Positions 36,252 through 44,171 of a stretch of DNA of 64,000 nt are shown piece by piece. The DNA lies in contig NZ_CP046242.1 of the NCBI RefSeq assembly GCF_023205095.1, forward strand, positions 1,787,001 through 1,851,000, written 5' to 3'. The stretch is from Bizionia sp. M204 (GTDB lineage Bacteria > Bacteroidota > Bacteroidia > Flavobacteriales > Flavobacteriaceae). Within the stretch, counting starts at the first letter, position 1, and each line of letters begins with the position of its first letter. The notes beneath the pieces are model-generated. The model did no database searches. It saw nothing but the letters and a program-made list of their open reading frames with translations, and had not been told where the DNA came from. Made by a program: the position numbers and the translations under genes.

Positions 36252-38726
36252 TCATATCCGCTTTAAAAACTGTTTTATTTTACCAATAATGCCTTTTTTA
36301 TCATCTTCATGATAAGCATTCCCATAAACACCATAGCCGTAACCATAGCCATAACCATAGCCATAACCGTAATTATGATTGGTTTTATGCTTATAGAAGT
36401 TCAAGACAAAATTGATATTCTTTATTTCACCACCCCGATATTTGGCATTAATCAATTGGAGCATGCCTTTTTTAGTATAATCCAAACGCACCATAAAAAT
36501 AGAGGTATCAGCATATTTTACCAATTCCAAAGCATCGGTAACCAATCCTAGAGGAGGCGTATCAAGTATAATAATATCGTAAGTCTGACGGAGTTCAGCA
36601 ATCAGTGTTTCCATATTCCCGCTCATCAATAACTCCGAAGGGTTTGGAGGGATAGGACCTGCAGGAACCACATCTAAATTTTCAATATGGGTGCGATTAA
36701 CAACCGAAGCAAAATCCGATTCGCCAATAAAGTAATTCACCATCCCCGTATCATTAGTCAAATTAAAATCGTCAAATATTTTAGGCTTACGTAAATCCAA
36801 CCCTAACAGAATGGTTTTCTTCCCACTCAAAGCGTAAACCGTAGCTATGTTTATAGAACAAAAGGTCTTTCCTTCCCCACTCACTGAAGAAGTAATCATA
36901 ATTGTCCGACCACCTTCTCTGGGGTTTTTATTGAGAATAAATTGCAAACTAGACCGAATAGACCGAAAGGATTCGGCAACAGCCGATTTAGGCTTTTCAA
37001 ATACCACCAAATTATTATGGTAACGGTACTTACCAATTAATCCCAAAATAGGAATTTTAGACAGGCGCTCCACCTCATCAGAGCCATGAATGGTATGATC
37101 CAATAAAAAGATGACGAATATGAGAAACATCGGAATAAAGAATCCCAGCATCAAGCCCATCATATAGTTCAAGGATTTATTAGGACCTATAAGTCCCCCA
37201 CCTATATCCTTGGCTTCATCTACAATACTAATATCCGAAATATTGGCGGCCTTTACAATAGCAGCCTCACTCCGCTTATCCATATATAAATTATAGGCTT
37301 CCTGACTAATATCCAACTTACGCTGAATCTTTAAAAATTCTTGTTGATCTTCTGGCAAACCACTTAATTTAGCCTCCAAATTAGCAATATTAGTATTCAG
37401 ACTATTCATCAGAATCCGAATCGTACTTTTAGTAGCATTTATCGTTTCTAAAAGCACATTCTTTTCAGCATCTATCTGCCGATCCAAATCTTTAAATATA
37501 GTCGAACTCTCACGCGTGGTATACTCATAGCCCTGGCGTTCAATGGCCAACGCCGTTATTTTAGCAACACTACTTTGAATATTACTTTCTTCAATCCCCA
37601 CAGAGGATGGCGCCGCAATACTCGTATAGTCCGTTTTTGTTTGGAGATACTTCTCTAAAGCGTCTAAATAATTGAGCTTTGTATTTTCCGCCTCCTTTTG
37701 AATCTCAAATTCTTTAAGTTTACTCGAAATATCCGCCATTTCTGTGGATACATCAAACACCTTATTCTGCTTTCTAAAGGCATTCATTTCATCACCAAAG
37801 TCTTTTAAATTGGTGTTAACGGCGTTCAAACTACTATCTATAAACTTTATCGTATTGGTGGCATACAGGTTTTTGCGTTCCAACTCCGTTTCACTTAAAA
37901 TAACGGCGGTGGTATTTAGGTAATCTACAATTTTAGACTTATTAGTTCCAGCTAAACTCAAACGCAGGACAGAAGCTGAAGCATTACTAAATGGACTCAC
38001 ATTAATTCCCCTCTGATACCCATTAACAACCCCATCAAAATTACTAAACTGCATAAAAAATTCCTGTCCAGCTTTAATGACACGGTCATGACGCAAAGTC
38101 ACAACACCATGAAAAAAGGGTAAATTAACAACCTCCCCCAAGGCAAATTCCTGTTGAAATGGCCCTATAGGCAAAGAAACAGCTAATCGTTCTTTAGTGT
38201 CATAACGCTGTCCTGAACCCGACTCCGATTCAAACGCTGTAAACACTTCAAAAGTAGATGGGGATAAAAACCGAATCCCAATAAAGTGACCTAGCAATTG
38301 TGGTTGAGACAAATCAGGAGTAAACACAAAAGGCGCTTGTTTATAAATATCTATTTTACGGTACTTGCCTTCCCTAAAATAGTTCATATAAGACTTTAAC
38401 GAATCAACAACCTTTTCATTATGCGTTCGCGTTTGTAAGGTGGTAATGGTTTTACCCATTTTCCCTGAAACACCACCCCAATTAAAAGAAATACTAGTAT
38501 TGGCAGTAAAAAAAGGGTTCTGATCGTTTTCTACAGAGATAAGCGATTCAAGCTTATAAATATTCTGCTTGCGCACATTGATAAAGTAGGCAATAATTAA
38601 AGCCACACCAATACAAGCAAGCACAAACTTCCATAAATTTAAAACTTTAAATAAGTACCCCTTGAAGTCGAAGTTAATACTCCCACCGTCGCCTGAATCC
38701 ATGTCTTCATAATCGTAATCTGCCAT
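36252..38726 (-). CDS. wzc: Wzc-like polysaccharide co-polymerase / tyrosine kinase
   Basis: An 824-residue fused PCP and BY-kinase. Transmembrane helices lie near 34-52 and 520-540, with a long periplasmic region (beta-rich, then coiled coil about 280-470) between them. The cytoplasmic kinase has SVSGEGKTFCSINIA near 605-620 (Walker A), LLGLDLRKPKI (Walker A') and IIILDTPPLGLVTDA (Walker B). The C-terminal cluster is an alternating Tyr-Gly run, NYGYGYGYGYGYGYGVYG, near 780-800, encoded by 6-bp repeats. The stop is followed within 4 bp by a heptad tract. It controls chain length and export with the Wza-like lipoprotein encoded 3 bp upstream. Confidence 0.95.
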   Translation of the reverse strand: MADYDYEDMDSGDGGSINFDFKGYLFKVLNLWKFVLACIGVALIIAYFINVRKQNIYKLESLISVENDQNPFFTANTSISFNWGGVSGKMGKTITTLQTRTHNEKVVDSLKSYMNYFREGKYRKIDIYKQAPFVFTPDLSQPQLLGHFIGIRFLSPSTFEVFTAFESESGSGQRYDTKERLAVSLPIGPFQQEFALGEVVNLPFFHGVVTLRHDRVIKAGQEFFMQFSNFDGVVNGYQRGINVSPFSNASASVLRLSLAGTNKSKIVDYLNTTAVILSETELERKNLYATNTIKFIDSSLNAVNTNLKDFGDEMNAFRKQNKVFDVSTEMADISSKLKEFEIQKEAENTKLNYLDALEKYLQTKTDYTSIAAPSSVGIEESNIQSSVAKITALAIERQGYEYTTRESSTIFKDLDRQIDAEKNVLLETINATKSTIRILMNSLNTNIANLEAKLSGLPEDQQEFLKIQRKLDISQEAYNLYMDKRSEAAIVKAANISDISIVDEAKDIGGGLIGPNKSLNYMMGLMLGFFIPMFLIFVIFLLDHTIHGSDEVERLSKIPILGLIGKYRYHNNLVVFEKPKSAVAESFRSIRSSLQFILNKNPREGGRTIMITSSVSGEGKTFCSINIATVYALSGKKTILLGLDLRKPKIFDDFNLTNDTGMVNYFIGESDFASVVNRTHIENLDVVPAGPIPPNPSELLMSGNMETLIAELRQTYDIIILDTPPLGLVTDALELVKYADTSIFMVRLDYTKKGMLQLINAKYRGGEIKNINFVLNFYKHKTNHNYGYGYGYGYGYGYGVYGNAYHEDDKKGIIGKIKQFLKRI

Positions 38727-38729
38727 AAT

Positions 38730-39524
38730 TTAGAGCCTGTCTATAAGTAATAAAGTGGTTGTAACTAGAGATAAAGCGGTAATGATGGTCCCTAAAGTTT
38801 GCAAGCCGGTTACACCGGTTCCCCAAGACTTTTGTTTCAACGGCTTCACATAAATAATATCATTCATTTGGATATAATAATACGGCGAATCCATGACGCT
38901 AACATCTAGTAAATTCAAATGATGTATTTTCTGCCCTTGCGGGTACTGCCTAATTATGGTTACATCCTTGCGGTCTCCAGTAACCATGACATCGCCGGCA
39001 TTGGCCAAGGCTTCAAAAATATTTACGCGGGGCTGATACAAGGTTTGCGTTCCCGTACTCCCCACTTCCCCAGTAACGGTAAATCGCAGGCCTGTTAACT
39101 TCACAGTCACAAAGATATTAGAGGTTTCCTTAAGTTCTTCTTCTAACAACTTGGTTTCTAACATACGTTCTATCTCCTCGGTCGTATAACCCAAAACGTT
39201 CACTTCACCCAAAATAGGAATCCGAATATTCCCATGCATATCCACCGTAAACCCATCAAAAAAGGCACGTTCGTCTCCAGACGCGTTTAAATCCCGCTCG
39301 CCCGTTGGGTTAAACATTTGAATATTTCGTTGATCCATCGCTTTTACACGAATATTAAGGATATCGTTAATTTGAACACGATAGGGTTTTTGTTTTTCAA
39401 TAATAACTTGCGTCGAATCGGTGGCAGCTTCTTTATTTTGCAAGTAAACCAACTCTTTATTGGGTATACAAGACACAGATAGCAAGGCGATTAAACCAAG
39501 TATAATAACATATAAATGCTTCAT
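38730..39524 (-). CDS. wza: Wza-like polysaccharide export outer-membrane lipoprotein
   Basis: A 264-residue OPX protein. I place the start at 39522-39524 (MKHLYVIILGLIALLSVSC), because this gives a clean lipoprotein signal with Cys19; an in-frame Met 17 codons upstream has no such logic. The poly_export domain (about 40-130; YRVQINDILNIRVKAMD, GNIRIPILGEVNVLGYTTEEIE) is followed by SLBB-type segments. A C-terminal hydrophobic stretch (LGTIITALSLVTTTLLLI) may be the membrane-crossing part, here unlike the amphipathic helix of E. coli Wza. It is the first gene of a wza-wzc unit driven by the promoter at 39547-39575. Confidence 0.93.
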   Translation of the reverse strand: MKHLYVIILGLIALLSVSCIPNKELVYLQNKEAATDSTQVIIEKQKPYRVQINDILNIRVKAMDQRNIQMFNPTGERDLNASGDERAFFDGFTVDMHGNIRIPILGEVNVLGYTTEEIERMLETKLLEEELKETSNIFVTVKLTGLRFTVTGEVGSTGTQTLYQPRVNIFEALANAGDVMVTGDRKDVTIIRQYPQGQKIHHLNLLDVSVMDSPYYYIQMNDIIYVKPLKQKSWGTGVTGLQTLGTIITALSLVTTTLLLIDRL

Positions 39525-39546
39525 GTTGAGGGTGCAAGTTTCTTCA

Positions 39547-39575
39547 CAAATATAGCTTTTCAGTAGGAATATCAA
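39547..39575 (-). promoter_or_regulatory. Bacteroidetes-type promoter for wza-wzc
   Basis: On the minus strand TTG (39575-39573), 18 bases, then TATATTTG (39554-39547) fits the flavobacterial TTG-N19-TAnnTTTG pattern. The -7 box lies 22 bp upstream of the chosen wza start codon, which also argues against the longer upstream start. Confidence 0.65.
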
Positions 39576-39627
39576 AACTTATCGTATAAATTTTGAATTA
39601 TTTACGTTCTTTGCAAAAAAATAGACG

Positions 39628-41487
39628 TTGAACTACCTGACTGTTGAAAATATATCGAAATCCTATGGCGAATTAACGCTATTCGAAAACCTGTCCTTTA
39701 GCATCCATAAAGATCAGAAAATTGCCTTTGTGGCTAAAAATGGAACGGGGAAGACCTCTATTTTAAATATGCTGTCTGGAAAGGACACAGCCGATTCGGG
39801 CCAAATCATCTACCGAAAAGACATTACGGTGGCCGTCCTGTCCCAAGACCCCGAACTCAATCCAAACCTAACCGTGGAAGAAGCTATTTTTGATACCTCC
39901 AACCCCATTTTAAAGGTTATTAAGGATTACGAGAAAGCCTTGGAAAACCCCGATGATGCCGAAGCCTACCAAAAAGCTTTTGAGTTAATGGATAGCCATC
40001 AGGCTTGGGATTTTGAAACCCAATACAAGCAAATCCTATTTCAATTAAAACTAGATAACCTCAATCAGAAAGTGAGCGCCTTGTCTGGCGGTCAGAAAAA
40101 ACGTCTGGCCTTGGCAAACGCCTTACTTAAAAAGCCCGACTTATTAATTTTAGATGAGCCTACCAACCATTTGGATTTAGAAATGATTGAGTGGCTAGAG
40201 GATTTCTTTGCTAAAGAGCAAATAACACTCTTTATGGTAACACACGACCGGTATTTTCTAGAGCGTGTGTGTAATGAAATTATTGAATTAGACCATGGGC
40301 AATTACATACCTACAAAGGAAACTACTCATACTATCTCGAGAAGCGCGAAGCACGTATTGAAAATGAAGCGACGGAAACAGGGAAAGCTAAGCAACTCTT
40401 TAAGAAAGAACTGGATTGGATGCGCAAGCAGCCCAAAGCACGAACCACAAAATCCAAATCGCGAATAGACGATTTTCACGATATTAAACACCGTGCCAAT
40501 CAAAGACGCCAGGACCATCAAGTCCAATTAGAACTAAATATGGAACGCCTAGGCAGTAAGATATTAGAACTGCATAAAGTCAGTAAAAGTTTTAAAGACA
40601 AAACCATTTTAGATAATTTTGAATACACCTTTAAAAAGGGCGAACGTATTGGAATTATTGGTAAGAATGGAACGGGTAAATCCACCTTTTTAAATATTAT
40701 TACCCAATCCCAAAAACCAGACTCCGGTAAAGTAGTCATTGGTGAAACGGTAAAATTTGGATACTATACCCAAGCCGGTATTACCATCAAACCCAACCAA
40801 AAGGTTATTGATGTAATTAAAGAATTTGGGGAGTATATACCACTTAAAAAAGGGAGTCAAATTAGTGCTGGGCAATTGCTGGAACGCTTTTTATTTAGCA
40901 GAAAAAAACAATATGACTTTGTTGAAAAATTAAGTGGTGGCGAACGTAAACGACTGTACTTATGTACCGTATTAATTCAAAATCCAAACTTTTTAATTCT
41001 GGATGAGCCAACAAACGACCTAGATATTGTAACCCTAAATGTACTTGAAAGCTTTCTTTTAGATTTCCCAGGCTGTTTAATGGTGGTGTCTCACGACCGG
41101 TATTTTATGGATAAAATTGTCGATCACTTATTAGTATTTCGCGGCGAAGGGCTTGTAGAAGATTTCCCGGGGAATTACTCCGATTTCAGAACGTATGAGG
41201 ACAGCCAAGAACCCGAATCTAAAGAGGATGACAAGAAGGAAAAGAAAAATTGGAAGAAAGATAATAACATCAAATTAACCTATAACGAACAAAAGGAATA
41301 CAAGAACCTTGAAAGTAAAATAAGCAGTCTAGAACATGATAAGCAGGCCATGGAAAAGGAATTCCTAAACCCAGACTTAACACCCGATGAAATCAACACC
41401 TTATCTGAAAAATTACAAAAGATTCTAGATGAGATTGATGAAAAAGAAATGCGCTGGTTTGAGTTAAGTTCAAAGCTAGAAGAGTAA
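39628..41487 (+). CDS. ABC-F family ATPase (Uup/EttA-like)
   Basis: A 619-residue soluble protein with two ABC domains and no membrane segments, hence ABC-F and likely ribosome-associated. Domain 1 has AKNGTGKT at 36-43 (Ala replaces the first Gly), LSGGQKKR and LLILDEPTNHLDL. The linker contains the basic KARTTKSKSRIDDFHDIK segment. Domain 2 has GIIGKNGTGKST, LSGGERKR and LILDEPTNDLDI. The charged C-terminal coiled coil (about 550-619) resembles Uup. The start codon is TTG (39628-39630), chosen because the family begins NYLTVENISKSYGE directly after the initiator. It is divergent from wza, separated by about 100 bp. Confidence 0.93.
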   Translation: MNYLTVENISKSYGELTLFENLSFSIHKDQKIAFVAKNGTGKTSILNMLSGKDTADSGQIIYRKDITVAVLSQDPELNPNLTVEEAIFDTSNPILKVIKDYEKALENPDDAEAYQKAFELMDSHQAWDFETQYKQILFQLKLDNLNQKVSALSGGQKKRLALANALLKKPDLLILDEPTNHLDLEMIEWLEDFFAKEQITLFMVTHDRYFLERVCNEIIELDHGQLHTYKGNYSYYLEKREARIENEATETGKAKQLFKKELDWMRKQPKARTTKSKSRIDDFHDIKHRANQRRQDHQVQLELNMERLGSKILELHKVSKSFKDKTILDNFEYTFKKGERIGIIGKNGTGKSTFLNIITQSQKPDSGKVVIGETVKFGYYTQAGITIKPNQKVIDVIKEFGEYIPLKKGSQISAGQLLERFLFSRKKQYDFVEKLSGGERKRLYLCTVLIQNPNFLILDEPTNDLDIVTLNVLESFLLDFPGCLMVVSHDRYFMDKIVDHLLVFRGEGLVEDFPGNYSDFRTYEDSQEPESKEDDKKEKKNWKKDNNIKLTYNEQKEYKNLESKISSLEHDKQAMEKEFLNPDLTPDEINTLSEKLQKILDEIDEKEMRWFELSSKLEE

Positions 41488-41590
41488 GAATAGTTTACAG
41501 TCGCAGTTTTCAGTGACGTAAACAAACAAGTAGTTATATGACTTTAATGTTTTATGTAACGGTTTACTTAATAACTTAATAACCTTGAAC

Positions 41591-41652
41591 CTTGTCTCGG
41601 AACCCGTCAGTTGGAGTGTCCCACCGCAAGGAGGGATGTATCGAGAACAACC
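41591..41652 (+). repeat. Dispersed palindromic element, family D (single copy)
   Basis: CTTGTCTCGGAACCCGTCAG at the left and GTATCGAGAACAACC at the right give short inverted ends (TCTCG/CGAGA) around GTGTCCCACCGCAAGGAGG. This GTCAG...CGAGAAC layout resembles intergenic elements common in flavobacterial genomes. It lies in the gap between the ABC-F and methyltransferase genes and would be translated if an ATG at 41611 were used for the latter. Confidence 0.5.
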
Positions 41653-41688
41653 ACCAAAAACCGAACACAGAACACTGAATACGAAACC

Positions 41689-42453
41689 GTGTACCAACAA
41701 AAAAAATATATACCGTTCCTTTTAAAATCAACCAACCAACACGGTGTCCACTCTCCTTTTGTATATGATTTAATCACGAAATGCTTCTACGATAAAACAG
41801 AATACCCAGCTTATCAGGAATTAAAAAGGTATAGAAAGCAAGTATTAGGAAGTCCAGAAACCATCAATCTAACGGACTTAGGATCAGGCTCTAAAAAAAC
41901 AACCAACAAGCAAAGACGCATTGCTGAAATAGCCAAAACATCTGGCACACCGTTAAAGCGCGCTAAATTATGGTATCGCTTAACGGGCTATTTTCAACCC
42001 AAACATATTTTAGAATTAGGCACATCATTAGGCATTGCAACCCACGCCATGCATTTGGGGTGTCCACAAGCAAAAATCACAACTATTGAAGGTTGCCCAA
42101 ATTGTTCCAAGTTTGCACAATCGGCCTTAGCCAATTATAAAAACATCCAATTCTTAACAGGTAATTTCAGCCAACATCTCAATACCAGAACCCAACAGGC
42201 TTGGGATCTGATCTTTTTTGATGGCAACCATACCAAAGAAGCCACCATAGCATATTTTGAAACCCTCCTCCCATCAGTCCACAACGACACCATTTTTATT
42301 TTTGATGATATTTATTGGTCAGAAGGCATGACCCAAGCTTGGGAAATCATCAAACAACACCCGCAAGTAACCGTTACCATCGACACCTTTTTCTGGGGCT
42401 TTGTATTTTTTAGAAAGGAACAACGGAAAGAACATTTTACCATCCGGATTTAA
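41689..42453 (+). CDS. Class I SAM-dependent methyltransferase
   Basis: A 254-residue protein. HGVHSPFVYDLITKCFY near the N-terminus, then HILELGTSLGIATHAMHLG (motif I), ITTIEGCPNCSKFA, WDLIFFDGNH (motif IV), and IFIFDDIYWSEGM resemble O-methyltransferases of the caffeoyl-CoA type, seen widely in Flavobacteriaceae with unknown substrate. I chose GTG at 41689-41691 over an in-frame ATG at 41611, because the additional 26 residues are encoded by a palindromic intergenic element. It is 200 bp downstream of the ABC-F gene and probably independent. Confidence 0.82.
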   Translation: MYQQKKYIPFLLKSTNQHGVHSPFVYDLITKCFYDKTEYPAYQELKRYRKQVLGSPETINLTDLGSGSKKTTNKQRRIAEIAKTSGTPLKRAKLWYRLTGYFQPKHILELGTSLGIATHAMHLGCPQAKITTIEGCPNCSKFAQSALANYKNIQFLTGNFSQHLNTRTQQAWDLIFFDGNHTKEATIAYFETLLPSVHNDTIFIFDDIYWSEGMTQAWEIIKQHPQVTVTIDTFFWGFVFFRKEQRKEHFTIRI

Positions 42454-42460
42454 AAAATGC

Positions 42461-42570
42461 TGTCATTGCGAGCCTGCCTGTCATTAGGCAGGAAGTGACA
42501 TAGGAACAACGCGGCAAATGCAAAGCATTCACGAACACCATTTTTTTTAAAATAATACGATGTGAATAAT
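42461..42570 (+). repeat. Dispersed repeat family C with nested palindrome
   Basis: TGTCATTGCGAGCCTGCCTGTCATTAGGCAGGAAG contains the hairpin CCTGCCTgtcattAGGCAGG, followed by GCGGCAAATGCAAAGCATTC, then ACGAACACC and GATGTGAATAATC. The same order occurs at 34505-34590. It occupies the first part of the 622-bp gap 42454-43075. Positions 42571-42860 hold nothing recognisable. Confidence 0.75.
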
Positions 42571-42865
42571 CTCATCAATAGTAGGGTTACTTTCCAAAAA
42601 GTCCATCAACTATTTAATCCATTTTAAAATTACTCCGCGTATCTCTGTGAAAATTCTCCCTGCAACTCCCTGAAATAATCAACGAATCTTACCACACCAA
42701 GTCGTGTTAATCCGTGAAAATCGTGTCCTAATATGTCGCAATACATTACGTCAATAACCCATTAACTCTATACCACAATATCTAATTATATCATTAACTT
42801 ATGAACCAATCAACACACACCTCATCCCTAATTCCTAATTAACCCGATAACTTAAGAACTTTTCA

Positions 42866-42980
42866 CTCCTCACTTTTCACTCCTCACTCCTCACTTTCCA
42901 CTTTTCACTTTTCGCTTTCCACTTTTCACTTTCCACTTTTCACTTTTCACTTTTCACTTTTCACTTTCCACTTTTCACTT
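42866..42980. repeat. Heptad (7-bp period) repeat tract
   Basis: Words CACTTTT, CACTCCT and CACTTTC repeat with 7-bp period on the plus strand. Unlike the other four tracts this one lies in a plus-strand gene region, about 410 bp after the methyltransferase stop. Its chromosomal orientation is nevertheless the same. Confidence 0.9.
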
Positions 42981-43028
42981 TAAACCACAAACCATAAACG
43001 CCACCTCCCAAAAACACAAAAGATTCCT

Positions 43029-43058
43029 TTGCCTTATCCCACAGAACCATTAACTTTG
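43029..43058 (+). promoter_or_regulatory. Bacteroidetes-type promoter for cobalamin adenosyltransferase
   Basis: TTG at 43029-43031, 19 bases, TAACTTTG at 43051-43058, an exact match to TTG-N19-TAnnTTTG. It lies 17 bp upstream of the ATG at 43076. Confidence 0.75.
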
Positions 43059-43075
43059 AATAACAAACAATTCCT

Positions 43076-43648
43076 ATGAAAATTTACACCAAAACAGGCG
43101 ATAAAGGTACAACCGCATTATTCGGTGGTACCCGTGTTCCCAAGCACCATATCCGTATAGACAGCTACGGAACCGTTGATGAATTAAACTCGCATTTAGG
43201 ACTCATTCGCGATCAAGACATCGACACCCATTATAAAGAAATGCTCATGCATATTCAAGATCGTCTCTTCACCGTAGGCGCTATTTTAGCTACCGATCCC
43301 GAAAAAGCCATATTAAAAAATGGAAAGGAACGTTTAAATATTCCTAAAATTTCCGAAGAAAATATTGAACGCCTCGAACAAGAAATTGACAATATGAATA
43401 CGGCCTTACCACCTATGACACATTTTGTATTACCGGGCGGTCATCAAACCGTGTCATTCTGTCACATAGCACGCTGTGTATGCCGTCGTGCGGAACGTTT
43501 AGCATCTGCTTTAAACGATTTCGACCCAATAGACCCCTTGGCTATGACCTATTTAAATCGTTTATCTGACTATCTTTTTGTGTTGGCACGAAAGTTGTCC
43601 TCTGACTTAAACGCAGATGAAGTGAAGTGGATTCCTGAAAAACAGTAA
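43076..43648 (+). CDS. PduO-type cob(I)alamin adenosyltransferase
   Basis: A 190-residue enzyme that transfers the 5'-deoxyadenosyl group of ATP to cob(I)alamin, giving coenzyme B12. KIYTKTGDKGTTALFGGTRV is the N-terminal ATP-binding signature, SYGTVDELNSHLG follows, and FVLPGG...CRRAERLASAL is the C-terminal signature. Length matches the family (about 180-195). It has its own promoter. MeaB at 57492-58580 suggests the cofactor serves methylmalonyl-CoA mutase. No cobalamin riboswitch could be recognised upstream. Confidence 0.95.
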   Translation: MKIYTKTGDKGTTALFGGTRVPKHHIRIDSYGTVDELNSHLGLIRDQDIDTHYKEMLMHIQDRLFTVGAILATDPEKAILKNGKERLNIPKISEENIERLEQEIDNMNTALPPMTHFVLPGGHQTVSFCHIARCVCRRAERLASALNDFDPIDPLAMTYLNRLSDYLFVLARKLSSDLNADEVKWIPEKQ

Positions 43649-43745
43649 CCATCTCAAAATAACACAGCATAAACCTGTAAGTGGTTTAAAACAAACCATT
43701 AAAGGCACGTTCTTATAAATAAAGTGTAATTAATTGATTTTTTTC

Positions 43746-43775
43746 TTGTGTATTTAAACTAAAAATTTATTTTTG
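43746..43775 (+). promoter_or_regulatory. Bacteroidetes-type promoter for DUF2795 gene
   Basis: TTG at 43746-43748, 19 bases, TATTTTTG at 43768-43775; it lies 22 bp before the ATG at 43798. Confidence 0.7.
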
Positions 43776-43797
43776 CAAAAATTAAAACACATTACAA

Positions 43798-44019
43798 ATG
43801 TATTGGACATTAGAATTAGCATCCTATTTAAGTGATGCGCCTTGGCCAGCGACGAAAGACGAACTTATTGACTATTCAATTAGAACGGGAGCGCCATTAG
43901 AAGTTGTTGAAAACTTACAATCTATTGAAGATGAAGGGGACTCCTATGAGTCTATTCAAGAAATCTGGCCGGATTATCCAACAGACGAAGATTACCTCTG
44001 GAATGAGGATGAATATTAA
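43798..44019 (+). CDS. DUF2795 family small protein
   Basis: A 73-residue acidic protein. YLSDAPWPATKDELIDYSIRTGAPLEVVENLQSI matches the DUF2795 pattern of small helical proteins common in Bacteroidetes, and the C-terminus is strongly acidic (DEDYLWNEDEY). It has a consensus promoter and a terminator, so it is a separate, probably well expressed, transcript before secA. Function unknown. Confidence 0.9.
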   Translation: MYWTLELASYLSDAPWPATKDELIDYSIRTGAPLEVVENLQSIEDEGDSYESIQEIWPDYPTDEDYLWNEDEY

Positions 44020-44034
44020 TACTATTAAAATTTA

Positions 44035-44060
44035 AAAAGTCTCGCCTAGAGGCTTTTTTT
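44035..44060 (+). terminator. Rho-independent terminator after DUF2795 gene
   Basis: AAGTCTC pairs with GAGGCTT (one G-U pair) around a 5-base loop GCCTA, followed by TTTTT. It ends about 40 bp after the stop codon. Confidence 0.8.
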
Positions 44061-44171
44061 ATGTTTTAATACGTAAATAACCGAACAAAAAAACGTTTTT
44101 TTGTATTTCAAAAAAGCAAACACATATTTAATATTAGTATGCAGTACTAATACAACCTAAACACCTAACAA

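Noticed and set aside
41611..41688. Upstream ATG start for the methyltransferase at 41689-42453
   Set aside because: The extra 26 residues are encoded by an intergenic palindromic element; the GTG at 41689 precedes the first conserved residues.
42571..42860. Cobalamin riboswitch upstream of the adenosyltransferase gene
   Set aside because: No B12-box-like motif was seen; the gap is taken up by dispersed repeats and heptads, and a simple promoter lies at 43029.
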